NCBI RefSeq assembly: GCF_003987475.1
Contig: NZ_PIQH01000002.1
Location: 186,001 to 250,000 of the forward strand
Reading direction: 5' to 3'
From: Idiomarina tyrosinivorans
GTDB lineage: Bacteria > Pseudomonadota > Gammaproteobacteria > Enterobacterales > Alteromonadaceae
DNA length: 64,000 bases
The translations under genes and the position numbers were made by a program. Of this stretch, positions 1 through 7,939 are shown in pieces (the first letter of the stretch is position 1; each line of letters opens with the position of its first letter). Under the pieces are notes generated by a model. That model was not told where the DNA came from. It did no database searches and saw nothing but the letters and a program-made list of their open reading frames with translations.

Positions 1-23
1 TGCTGCGCACTAAGGCACTGCGC

Positions 24-692
24 TTAAGCAAAGCGCTTGAGTAACCATTGCTCCATGTCTTGCACTTGCTCCAAGCAGAGTGAGTGCGGCATGGGGTAGG
101 TTTGATACGTCACCTCATAACCCCGTGCGGTTAACGCATCGCGCGCCTGCTGGCCCAACATTTCCGGTACCACTGGGTCCTGGGTTCCGTGTTGAATCAG
201 AATCGGCAACTGCGCGTTGGCAGGGTGTGCTTTAACCGTATTCTGCGTGGCAAAATAGGTTGAATGTGCGAGCAAACCAGCCAGTGGTTTGGGGTAGCTT
301 AGCGCCGCTTGGTAGCCCACCGCTCCACCTTGCGAAAACCCCGCAATGATAATGCGCCGACTATCGATGCCCTGTGCTATTTGCTCATCGACCAGTTGCT
401 GGACCGCTGCTGCGGACTGTTCCAATTGCGGCGTATCGATTTCACGTTCTACCGACATCGCTTTAATATCGTACCAAGCGGGCATCACCATCCCGCCATT
501 GACCGTTACCGGTAAGCGTGGTGCATCGGGCAAGATATAACGAATATTGGCTTTTTCGCCTAACGCTAGGTGCTGCGGCATATCGGCGAAATCACTGGAC
601 GACGCGCCCAGCCCATGTAACCAAATAATGACCGCGTCGGCGGGGTTTTTCGGTTCTTTCACTTGGGTTTGCAAACGAAGTGTGTTGGTCAT
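24..692 (-). CDS. Carboxylesterase / acyl-protein thioesterase-like alpha/beta hydrolase
   Basis: This 222-aa alpha/beta hydrolase of the phospholipase/carboxylesterase family (EstB, YpfH and acyl-protein thioesterase relatives) should hydrolyse short-chain carboxylic esters in the cytoplasm. The oxyanion-hole segment WLHGLGASS is near residues 24-33. The nucleophile elbow GFSQGG puts the catalytic serine at 120, and the triad is completed by Asp172 (GTQDPVVP) and His203 (MPHS). No signal peptide is seen. I place the start at the internal ATG of MTNTLRLQ, preceded by a GAGAG ribosome site, because the ten codons upstream do not match the family. It appears to be a single gene. The substrate cannot be told from sequence. 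Confidence 0.88.
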   Translation of the reverse strand: MTNTLRLQTQVKEPKNPADAVIIWLHGLGASSSDFADMPQHLALGEKANIRYILPDAPRLPVTVNGGMVMPAWYDIKAMSVEREIDTPQLEQSAAAVQQLVDEQIAQGIDSRRIIIAGFSQGGAVGYQAALSYPKPLAGLLAHSTYFATQNTVKAHPANAQLPILIQHGTQDPVVPEMLGQQARDALTARGYEVTYQTYPMPHSLCLEQVQDMEQWLLKRFA

Positions 693-757
693 ACAAGCTC
701 TCAACGAAAAAAATACCGCCATATTGTGGCGGCTTTGCGGGTGGTATGCAACGCGGC

Positions 758-1372
758 TTAATCGCCGGGAAATGATTGCAGGAGCTGGTCGATTTCTGTG
801 AAACGGTTTTGCACGGCAGCAAAGGTATCGGCACTGATATTTTTCCGTGCGTCGGAAACGATGGCGTCGCCAAAAAAATTGGGCTGATCAGATTGTTCCA
901 ATTTCAGTGTACCCACAGTCACCATAAAAGTGCCCGCAGCGGTACAAAAGTCTTCGTGGTTAGAAAACGCGCTGAGCGCTACCTTGGTAGTGAGAAAATG
1001 CCATCCCATGGAATTGCCGAATGATTCAATACAGATAGCACGAGCAATTTCTACGATGCTTTTGTGGTCTTTACGGTCTGCTAGAATGGCGACTAATTCA
1101 TCAAGGCCTTCATCCGCTGAGTCTTCCATACGCTGGCGAAGCTCGTCAGGACTGAAGTTTTCCGCCGTATAAATGTCGTCACTGTCGTCACTGTCGTCCT
1201 CATTGCCATCCGCTTCGGGCATAGCATGCGGATGAGTGATCATATGATCCCTGATTGCCCGTGTCGCTTGCAGGATTTGATCAAGCTGTTGGTTATTCAG
1301 ATGGTATTGTTCTGCAGCCAGAAGCTGATGGCTGGTGAATGCGACCAGTAAAGTAATAAGCCAGTAGCGCAT
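758..1372 (-). CDS. Secreted protein of unknown function
   Basis: I do not recognise the family. The 204-aa product starts with a typical signal peptide (MRYWLITLLVAFTSHQLLAA, cleavage near residue 20), so it is probably periplasmic. A strongly acidic Asp/Glu/Ser stretch (EDDSDDSDD) lies at about residues 59-67. A compact, probably helical region with two cysteines follows (AICIESFGNSMGWHF and EDFCTAAGTF). The longer frame begins 22 codons upstream, but the signal peptide supports the internal ATG. It lies upstream of and divergent from the tRNA gene. Confidence 0.65.
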   Translation of the reverse strand: MRYWLITLLVAFTSHQLLAAEQYHLNNQQLDQILQATRAIRDHMITHPHAMPEADGNEDDSDDSDDIYTAENFSPDELRQRMEDSADEGLDELVAILADRKDHKSIVEIARAICIESFGNSMGWHFLTTKVALSAFSNHEDFCTAAGTFMVTVGTLKLEQSDQPNFFGDAIVSDARKNISADTFAAVQNRFTEIDQLLQSFPGD

Positions 1373-1497
1373 AGTGAATGCTCCGTTGCGAAAAAGACCG
1401 AGCAAGCATAATGGCACCAGCCAATGGGCCGGCGGCAAAAAGACGGAAACCGCTTAAGGGAAAATGCATAAAAAAACGCCCGACATCACCCCCACTA

Positions 1498-1526
1498 TGG
1501 ACAGCGCAGCGCAGTATCCCTATAAT
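1498..1526 (+). promoter_or_regulatory. Sigma-70 promoter of tRNA-Arg
   Basis: The -35 TGGACA (1498-1503) and a perfect -10 TATAAT (1521-1526) are separated by 17 bases. A GC-rich discriminator (gccc) follows, as is common for stable-RNA promoters under stringent control. Transcription would start about 15 bases before the mature tRNA 5' end. Confidence 0.8.
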
Positions 1527-1547
1527 GCCCACGCTTCAACGCAATAC

Positions 1548-1624
<77 letters not shown>

Positions 1625-1912
1625 TTACTGCAAGACTTCTAAGTGATAGTAAACACTAACATCGAAGATTCTGTGACGTTCTTGTGACAAATCTGTGACA
1701 AAAAGATTTGCTAGTGAAAGCCTAGTCTCCAAATTTGACCTTTAGCTACAAAATCGTATAAACACAAAAAAATACTGATTTTAAACGTCGCGGTTAGCTA
1801 GCGGTATAGACTTGCATATTTGACCCTCAGTAAAAGCTGCCGAGCCTATAACGCGCTTTTTGATTTAAAGTAAAGCCTGAATGGCTTAGTAACTCTAGCC
1901 TATCAAAATTTC
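1625..1912. other. Non-coding left end of the island
   Basis: No gene is seen in these 288 bases. The segment is AT-rich. It starts directly after the tRNA CCA and holds three TGTGAC words with an 11-base period (1672-1699). Two copies of atttgacc lie further in, near 1734 and 1815. It probably contains recombinase arm sites and the end of the leftward defence operon. No strong terminator hairpin was found. Confidence 0.5.
1672..1699 (+). repeat. Three TGTGAC repeats with 11-bp phasing
   Basis: TGTGAC occurs at 1672-1677, 1683-1688 and 1694-1699, so successive copies start exactly 11 bases apart, about one helical turn. They begin 48 bases inside the left attachment site. A single further copy is at 27591-27596 near the other end. 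Same-face repeated words next to an attachment site are what recombinase arm-type sites look like, but no binding evidence exists here. Confidence 0.5.
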
Positions 1913-2404
1913 CTAGAATTCAGGATCCAAGCCCGAGTAATCCCCAGACTTTTGATTATCTATTTCGTTTAGCTGAATTCTTTCAAAAACCTTATTCATA
2001 ATTGTATCAACACCTTCTGGGTCACCGGGGTTTTCGTCAATCCAGTTCTGAATGATTTCTAAACCGGCGTTGCAGTAGCCTTCGAAGCTTTTTACTGCTT
2101 CAGAAAGGTTTTCGTTTTTTAGTGAAGTAATATCTTTTTTATCTAATAAGGCTAGAAGGTAAATATAACCATCTTTCTGATCTGAGGCGTAAGTGCCGAG
2201 AACTATCTGGATACCATTAGCAGAAACGGGCTTTGATTTACCCTCTGAAAAGCCAACCATTGCTGCAAAAAGCATTAAGTCCTTATTAAACCTAAAAATT
2301 CTTGAGTTATATTTATCTGTGCAAAATTTTTCAACCAATGACTCAAATTTTCGTTCTCGCCTGATTGGAATATTTCTCCATTCATTGTCATCGATATTAA
2401 TCAT
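1913..2404 (-). CDS. Phosphorothioation-locus accessory protein, function unknown (163 aa)
   Basis: This is the last gene of the leftward cassette. Its ATG overlaps the end of the SMC-like ATPase gene by 8 bases, so the two are probably translationally coupled. The 163-aa protein is soluble and acidic. The segment IFRFNKDLMLFAAMVGFSEG (about residues 36-55) recalls the small dnd-system-associated protein 4 type found beside phosphorothioation genes, but I cannot confirm that by eye. No catalytic motif is visible. Its position suggests a part in the restriction arm rather than in DNA modification. Confidence 0.6.
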   Translation of the reverse strand: MINIDDNEWRNIPIRRERKFESLVEKFCTDKYNSRIFRFNKDLMLFAAMVGFSEGKSKPVSANGIQIVLGTYASDQKDGYIYLLALLDKKDITSLKNENLSEAVKSFEGYCNAGLEIIQNWIDENPGDPEGVDTIMNKVFERIQLNEIDNQKSGDYSGLDPEF

Positions 2405-4433
2405 TTACAGTCACCTCCTCTATAATTGTACGATCAACAGCACAGCTATACCTAACCCGATCAAATTCTTCACCTCGTATTTTTAACTTAATATCTTGTT
2501 TCGACTCTGCTGGAGAACTTACCTCAGCGACCATATTAAATTCCCTTCCTACTTTATCTCTTATATTATCTTCGACAGAGCCTTCCCAATGACTCGATGA
2601 AAGTAAAAAAATGACTTGGTCGACTGCTTCAGGGATCGCTTTAGAAATATTTCCTTTGTATTTATTGTCGAGCACTCCAAACGGCGCATCTATGACAAAG
2701 GGAGCAATAGCTCCCGGAGTAAAAATTTGGCCCGAAGCATTTTTTCTTTGTTTAGATAGTTCAATTAATGCAGAAATGAAAGTTAAGCCTAAAAGAAGGT
2801 TCTCACCATCACTTTCTGGAACAGTATTTCCAACGCGGTCAACCAATCGAATATCGTATGTAGATTGATTTAATTTTGCTTTATAATCTTTCGTGACAAA
2901 TTTTTTGAGGTAATTATTAACTAACAGTATTATATTCTGCTCCACGCTTTTTTCGGAGTCATATAACTTTTGGGAAATATAATTCTCAATATTCTCTATA
3001 TAGTCTATCGTTTTTCGGTAGTATGCTAAGTCGCCTGAGGCCGTATCTAGCCGTTTCAACTCTTCCTTCGTAGCATAAAGCCTCTTCTTAGCGCTTTCGA
3101 GTAGCTGTTTATATTTTCCTATATCAGAGTGTGACTGATCTAAATAGCTTTTTAATCTAAGCCTGTCCTCTTCGAACCGTTTTATAGCCGTAATATCCTT
3201 TGTACCAGAAATTTTAGTAGAGACTTCCTGTAATTTATCTTTGATCTCTTCAACTCTTCTTTCCGAACTGCCAACTCTTTCAATATTTAGTTTAAATTCT
3301 CTGGCGGATTCATTCACCGAACCTGAGAGATTGATCAATTGAGCTCTAGCTCTCATAACCCTTTGTTCGAGCTCCGGATTTGAGGCCTGTTTAAGCAAAT
3401 TTTGAATTGTGTTGAATTCTGAACTATTTGGATGGACTTCTCGGCCACATATACACTTAGCTTGATCAATTATGTCCTTAACTAACTGTTGGTTGAATGG
3501 GGCAGGGATTGAGCCTTTATATTCCTCTTCCTTGATGAAATCTAAGGCTTCTTTGCTTAACCTTTGACTGAAACTTACCGTTGAATGTTTAGCAATTAGT
3601 TTCCTTCGATCGGTAAGTTCATCTTTCAACCTTTGCTTCTCAGTTACTAAATTATTTTCGAGTGTCGTTCTCTCACGGTGTAAAGATTTTACTGTTTCGC
3701 TATTAGAGCTCATCAGTATTGAATCGATTTTCTTAACTTTTTCTTCGAACTCCTCAACGGCTTGTTGGCTTTTCTCTAAAGATGAGTTGCTTGAGGAAAC
3801 TTCTTCTTCGATAGCTTGTATTTGTGTTTGAAGCCTACGTATATCGCCAGTTTTATCTGCAGAGTTTGCTTTATTACGAAATTCTTGTTTAATTTTCTTA
3901 AGATCTTTTAGCGCCTCTTCGGCCACCGTGAATCCTAATATCTTTCTGATTGCTTCGCGAACAATTGAATTACCTTGTTTGCCCGACGTACTATTTAGAC
4001 CTTCTCCTTGAAAGAAGAAGTAGCGTGCCATATCTTTGGGGATAATCGAGTTAATAAAAGAATTCGGATTCGATATCTCGGAGGTATGTTGCCCATTTTT
4101 TATCTCATAAACCATAAACTTACTAGTGGAGCCCGAATAGATTCTTTTTGCATAGTAGTGCCTTTCATCTTCGTCAATGAAATCTATCGCCACGAAGTAG
4201 GTAGTGAGCCCTTCGTCTTTCGCACTATCGTTTAATAGTTTATGCTGATCTTTGAAATTTTCAGTAAACGTCTCGAAAAGGCACCACAAAATGGCGTTAA
4301 GGAATGCCGTTTTTCCTACACCGTTTTCCGCATGAATTAACGTCACGTTTTTTGTTTTGCTTGTCGAAAACTCAACCGTTTGCTCACCATAGAATTGTCT
4401 GAAATTTTTTAGTTCAAGTTTTTTAAGCTTCAT
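2397..4433 (-). CDS. SMC/DndD-like ATPase of the phosphorothioation restriction arm (SspH candidate)
   Basis: This 678-aa ATPase has the Rad50/SMC/DndD plan. An N-terminal half-domain (LKKLELKNFRQFYGEQ) carries Walker A AENGVGKT at residues 35-42. A long coiled coil spans about 170-500, interrupted near residue 330 by a CICG turn reminiscent of a zinc hook. The C-terminal half has an ABC signature-like segment (SDGENLLLGL) and Walker B PFVIDAPFGVLD. Such proteins couple ATP hydrolysis to DNA sensing or cutting. The start at 4433 is chosen because AAGGA lies seven bases upstream; ATG 4442 is also possible. It overlaps the upstream small gene by 11 bases. The role as an SspH-type subunit is inferred from context. 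Confidence 0.8.
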   Translation of the reverse strand: MKLKKLELKNFRQFYGEQTVEFSTSKTKNVTLIHAENGVGKTAFLNAILWCLFETFTENFKDQHKLLNDSAKDEGLTTYFVAIDFIDEDERHYYAKRIYSGSTSKFMVYEIKNGQHTSEISNPNSFINSIIPKDMARYFFFQGEGLNSTSGKQGNSIVREAIRKILGFTVAEEALKDLKKIKQEFRNKANSADKTGDIRRLQTQIQAIEEEVSSSNSSLEKSQQAVEEFEEKVKKIDSILMSSNSETVKSLHRERTTLENNLVTEKQRLKDELTDRRKLIAKHSTVSFSQRLSKEALDFIKEEEYKGSIPAPFNQQLVKDIIDQAKCICGREVHPNSSEFNTIQNLLKQASNPELEQRVMRARAQLINLSGSVNESAREFKLNIERVGSSERRVEEIKDKLQEVSTKISGTKDITAIKRFEEDRLRLKSYLDQSHSDIGKYKQLLESAKKRLYATKEELKRLDTASGDLAYYRKTIDYIENIENYISQKLYDSEKSVEQNIILLVNNYLKKFVTKDYKAKLNQSTYDIRLVDRVGNTVPESDGENLLLGLTFISALIELSKQRKNASGQIFTPGAIAPFVIDAPFGVLDNKYKGNISKAIPEAVDQVIFLLSSSHWEGSVEDNIRDKVGREFNMVAEVSSPAESKQDIKLKIRGEEFDRVRYSCAVDRTIIEEVTVND

Positions 4434-4638
4434 TTTCGTCATCCTTGAGGTTCGCGACCTCCTCCGCAATTAGTTCCCTGAATTTTTTCAAACGAGTATG
4501 TGAGGGTTCATCTCCGTAAATACATTTACGCTCTACATTTATGAGCCGTCTTGCCAAATCTTCTAAGGGATGTTCTTCATCTGAAGAGTTTTGTGCCGCC
4601 TCTAAAAGGCTTTTTTTAAATTCATCTATCGTAGTCAT
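4423..4638 (-). CDS. Small helical protein between helicase and ATPase (SspG candidate)
   Basis: This 71-aa acidic protein is probably all-helical (MTTIDEFKKSLLEAAQNSSD, then LEDLARRLINVERKC). Its ATG lies inside the end of the helicase-nuclease gene (17-base overlap) and its end overlaps the ATPase gene. The three frames are therefore nested as one translationally coupled unit. No family is recognised. The likely role is a linker or regulatory subunit holding the helicase and the SMC-like ATPase together. Confidence 0.7.
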   Translation of the reverse strand: MTTIDEFKKSLLEAAQNSSDEEHPLEDLARRLINVERKCIYGDEPSHTRLKKFRELIAEEVANLKDDENEA

Positions 4639-6769
4639 AAACTAATCCATAATTTGTTAGTTTGTTTTCAATCTCAGCTTTGTTTAAGGCGAGCTCAGTG
4701 AAGTCTCTTACTCTTTCTAATTCAGCCTCTTTTAAGGTGCGGGACGCTTTACCTTCATTGATCGGTAATATAACGAAGTCATAAATTGTAGCTGAATGTT
4801 TTCCAGGAGCTCTCCTCAAAATCCGTCCGCGGCGCTGAACATACTGTCTAGGATTTCGGGTACTTGCGGTGATAATCGCTCGAGAACAGATAGGGACGTC
4901 GATACCTTCATCTAAGACCTTCATTGCTACCAGTGCATCGAACGTTTCCTCTTTAAAGGCTTCCATTAGTCGCCTTCTCTCTTTAGTACCAACATCGCCC
5001 GTAAACTTAGCAACGCGCCAGCCAGATTCATTTAAAACTGTAGTCAACTCGTTAATGACTTTTACCTCTTCGTTTTGAGAGTTAGTACTCTTTCCTTCTC
5101 CAGCATAGACGAGTGTATGACTGCGATAATCTCGAGGTATTGATTTGATAACTTTTTCGAGTTCTGAGATTTTATTGCTAGCTGAACCCAACAACCTGCT
5201 TCTTTTGCCGCAAATTTGAGTGATACGTTCTTTATCAGCCCTAGATATAGGGGATTTTTGCAAGATACTCATTAATTGGTTGGACAACGAGTCATACTCG
5301 TCTTGTTCTTCAATCGTTAAATATACTGGAATAATGTGATAGTCATAAGGTGTTAAAACACTATCGTTTATGGCATCGCGCAAAGTGTACTCAGACACTA
5401 TATCGCCGTAGTAATTAATAATTCTTTGTTTTGACTCATTCGGAAATGGAGAGTCTACTTCGTCCTCATCGCTGCGGAAGGGAGTAGCAGAAAGACCTAT
5501 TTTGAAAGATGCTGCAGGTAGAGCTTCATTTATGGATTTGGCGCCATGGTTATGGCACTCGTCCCCAATAAACATCAAGTGATACTTTTCTAGCTTTTTA
5601 ATCACATCTTGAAAAGTCGGAGTAGCTAGTGTTTTATTAACCACTACAGCAGCGGCGAAGGAGGTTGCACCCGTCAAAACGCCTGCGACTTCATTTGTTA
5701 GCCTATGATACCAAGATGCTTTCGACTCGAAGCATTTGACGGGGGCTATACCAAACAGCCTGAGGTTATCTATCCATTGATAAGCAAGCTCTTTATATGG
5801 GACCGCTATAAGAAGAAATAAAGAACCGTTCTTTCGCTTGATTGCTTCATATATTTTCACGGCTGCATATATTGAGGTAATAGTTTTTCCGCTGCCGGTT
5901 GCTAGTTTCATCAAGCCATTGTATTCAGCTGCTTTCCAGGAGTTTAAAGCGTCAGTTTGATGTGCGTGTAGTTTGAAAGGAGAACCTGCAAGTGTTTTAG
6001 GGATATGAGGACCAGTATTACTTAAATCGTATTGCCCTTCGGTCGACTCATCCAGAAGGTCAAACAAACTTAAGTCGGGATTTGCTAAGATCTCTTTTGC
6101 TTTCTTAGCTATTTTTTCATAAGTAGATGAGTTTACTCCGACAGTCACAGTATTAGTGCCTTCGTTATTCCAAAGGCGCTCAAACCCTTTTAGGTATTCA
6201 TTCCCATAATTTTGAAAAGTTTGATCGTCCCAACTTGGATAAACGCTAAGCGCTTCAGCATTTAAATTGCTTTCAAAACCATTTACCGTTTCATTTGCGG
6301 AACCTTGAAAAACAACTATATCACCCTCTTTATCTTGAAAGACTCCAATTTTTTCGTGGTACATGCCCGAACGACGGAGGGCAAATTTTATTTCCAAGCG
6401 GTTGCTTGCCACCAGCCATGACAGGATTTTAAGCCGGTTGGCGTCCGCACTCTCTGAGGTAATTATTTCTAGCAGCTTATCTTCGTAATCGGTCAAAATT
6501 TGCTGGATTTTATTACCGTGGGTAACTGCTACGAACTCTTCATCAGTTAAAGGGTGCCCGATTATAAGGCGCATGTACCCGCCTGACCTCACTAGGTTTG
6601 CAATACCCGCAACACTTTTAGAGATTAGTTTTGACGAAAAAAAACCTACCGCTCGATCGTACCTCAATGAAACTGAGAGGCATTTAGTGTAAAAGTCTCG
6701 GTAGAGATCATCGTCATCGGTTCTATAAACTCTTTTCAGTTGAAGCTCTTTTAGTGAAGAACTTTCCAT
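4622..6769 (-). CDS. PLD-nuclease / SF2 helicase of the phosphorothioation restriction arm (SspF candidate)
   Basis: This 715-aa fusion starts with a phospholipase-D-like domain (residues ~1-190) containing YHEKIGVFQD and GSANET, the HxK and downstream Asn signature of PLD-family nucleases. It continues with a full SF2 helicase: Walker A ATGSGKT near residue 290, motif II DECH (FIGDECHNHG), motif III LSATPF and motif VI QYVQRRGRILRR. Such proteins unwind DNA and cut it. It heads a leftward cassette divergent from sspBCD, the layout expected for a restriction arm attacking DNA that lacks phosphorothioates. Assignment to SspF specifically is inference. Sensing of modified DNA is not visible in the sequence. 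Confidence 0.8.
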   Translation of the reverse strand: MESSSLKELQLKRVYRTDDDDLYRDFYTKCLSVSLRYDRAVGFFSSKLISKSVAGIANLVRSGGYMRLIIGHPLTDEEFVAVTHGNKIQQILTDYEDKLLEIITSESADANRLKILSWLVASNRLEIKFALRRSGMYHEKIGVFQDKEGDIVVFQGSANETVNGFESNLNAEALSVYPSWDDQTFQNYGNEYLKGFERLWNNEGTNTVTVGVNSSTYEKIAKKAKEILANPDLSLFDLLDESTEGQYDLSNTGPHIPKTLAGSPFKLHAHQTDALNSWKAAEYNGLMKLATGSGKTITSIYAAVKIYEAIKRKNGSLFLLIAVPYKELAYQWIDNLRLFGIAPVKCFESKASWYHRLTNEVAGVLTGATSFAAAVVVNKTLATPTFQDVIKKLEKYHLMFIGDECHNHGAKSINEALPAASFKIGLSATPFRSDEDEVDSPFPNESKQRIINYYGDIVSEYTLRDAINDSVLTPYDYHIIPVYLTIEEQDEYDSLSNQLMSILQKSPISRADKERITQICGKRSRLLGSASNKISELEKVIKSIPRDYRSHTLVYAGEGKSTNSQNEEVKVINELTTVLNESGWRVAKFTGDVGTKERRRLMEAFKEETFDALVAMKVLDEGIDVPICSRAIITASTRNPRQYVQRRGRILRRAPGKHSATIYDFVILPINEGKASRTLKEAELERVRDFTELALNKAEIENKLTNYGLVYDYDR

Positions 6770-6869
6770 ATAAACATCCTACTCATCCCAGAGATAAAGC
6801 CCATTCACTGTAGATCAAATTGACTAAACTTAGAATGGCTAACTATCAATTATCACAAATGATATATTA

Positions 6870-6911
6870 CAGTAAACAGTAAACAGTAAACAGTAAACAG
6901 TAAACGATAAA
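6870..6911 (+). repeat. Heptamer tandem repeat between divergent defence operons
   Basis: Five perfect copies of CAGTAAA run from 6870 to 6904, followed by one degenerate copy (CGATAAA, 6905-6911). The array sits in the 225-base space between the divergently transcribed restriction and modification arms, about 100 bases from each start codon. Two readings are possible: operator sites for the locus regulator, or a slippage-prone spacer that changes promoter geometry when copies are gained or lost. Confidence 0.85.
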
Positions 6912-6994
6912 AGGTACAACCCCTTTTCCGGTTACGGCTGACTCAATGTATCTCTTATGATATTTTGGAGAGGTTCTCCAAAAAGGATATTGGT

Positions 6995-7939
6995 ATGAAA
7001 CCGAAATTTTCAGGTCACGATACGTTTCCCCTACGGTATGGGTGGCTATATAAAGCTGTTAACCTACTGATAAATAATAGTAAAAATGCAAAGTCATCGG
7101 ATGATTTTGTGCGCGATGCCATTGTTTCATTAGGCGTCGGTAAAAATATGGTGAACGCAATTCGCTATTGGGCTGAGATGACTGATGTCATTTCGTCCTC
7201 TTTGGTTAATTCACGAAGTCAGTTAGCAGTGACGGATTTAGGTAGCTTTCTTTTTAAGGAAGATGCTAGTTATGGTAATGCTGATCCTTATCTCGAAAAG
7301 ACCGGTTCTATTTGGTTGCTTCACTACCGCTTGAATGCTTCTACGGATCTATTAACTTCATATCGCTACTTTTTCAACTATTGTAATTTTCAAAGCTTTG
7401 AAAAACCTAAGTTGGTCGACGAAATTATGTCGAGCACTATTAGTTTGACAAATATGGAAGCAGGAAAGAAATCTACTGTGAAGAAAGACGTAGATTGCTT
7501 TTTGCATACCTATAGTAAAAAAACACGGCAATCAAAAGCCGTTGATGAAGACCATTTTGCATCACCACTTTCTGAACTGGGGCTCATTACGGAGGTTTCT
7601 GGCGGGTTTTGCGTTAGCGAGTTCACAGAGCGACCATCTTTGCCTACAGAGATTTTCGCCTATGCTCTTTGTCGTTTTGTTGGTAATGAGACGGCTGAGT
7701 CAGGTGTTAACACCATTGATTTTGACTCCTTGCTCTCTAAACCGTGTTCCCCTGGTAGAATTTTTCGCCTATCTGAGCAAGGGTTATCGAATAAGCTAGA
7801 TGATCTAGCTTCCATTTCAAACGGAAAAGTATCTTGGACCGATTCTCTTGGGCTGAGACAAATTATGGTCGCCCCGTTTCTGAAGAAGTACCCTGCCCAA
7901 TTTTTAGATGATTATTACGGTGACGGCTATGTCTACTAG
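6995..7939 (+). CDS. sspB: SspB, DUF4007 phosphorothioation protein
   Basis: This 314-aa protein begins with the DUF4007 signature (FSGHDTFPLRYGWL, residues 5-18). DUF4007 proteins beside an ATPase and a PP-loop protein are the SspB component of the SspABCD system, which replaces a non-bridging backbone oxygen with sulfur on one DNA strand. Published SspB acts as a DNA nickase that opens the backbone for sulfur insertion. The ATG at 6995 follows AAGGA at good spacing; the upstream TTG frame start at 6965 is less likely. It overlaps sspC by 11 bases, so sspBCD is one operon. The sulfuration motif cannot be read from sequence. Confidence 0.82.
   Translation: MKPKFSGHDTFPLRYGWLYKAVNLLINNSKNAKSSDDFVRDAIVSLGVGKNMVNAIRYWAEMTDVISSSLVNSRSQLAVTDLGSFLFKEDASYGNADPYLEKTGSIWLLHYRLNASTDLLTSYRYFFNYCNFQSFEKPKLVDEIMSSTISLTNMEAGKKSTVKKDVDCFLHTYSKKTRQSKAVDEDHFASPLSELGLITEVSGGFCVSEFTERPSLPTEIFAYALCRFVGNETAESGVNTIDFDSLLSKPCSPGRIFRLSEQGLSNKLDDLASISNGKVSWTDSLGLRQIMVAPFLKKYPAQFLDDYYGDGYVY

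Noticed and set aside
6870-6911. CRISPR-like array
   Set aside because: Repeats are 7 bases with no spacers and there are no cas genes, so it is a simple tandem repeat.
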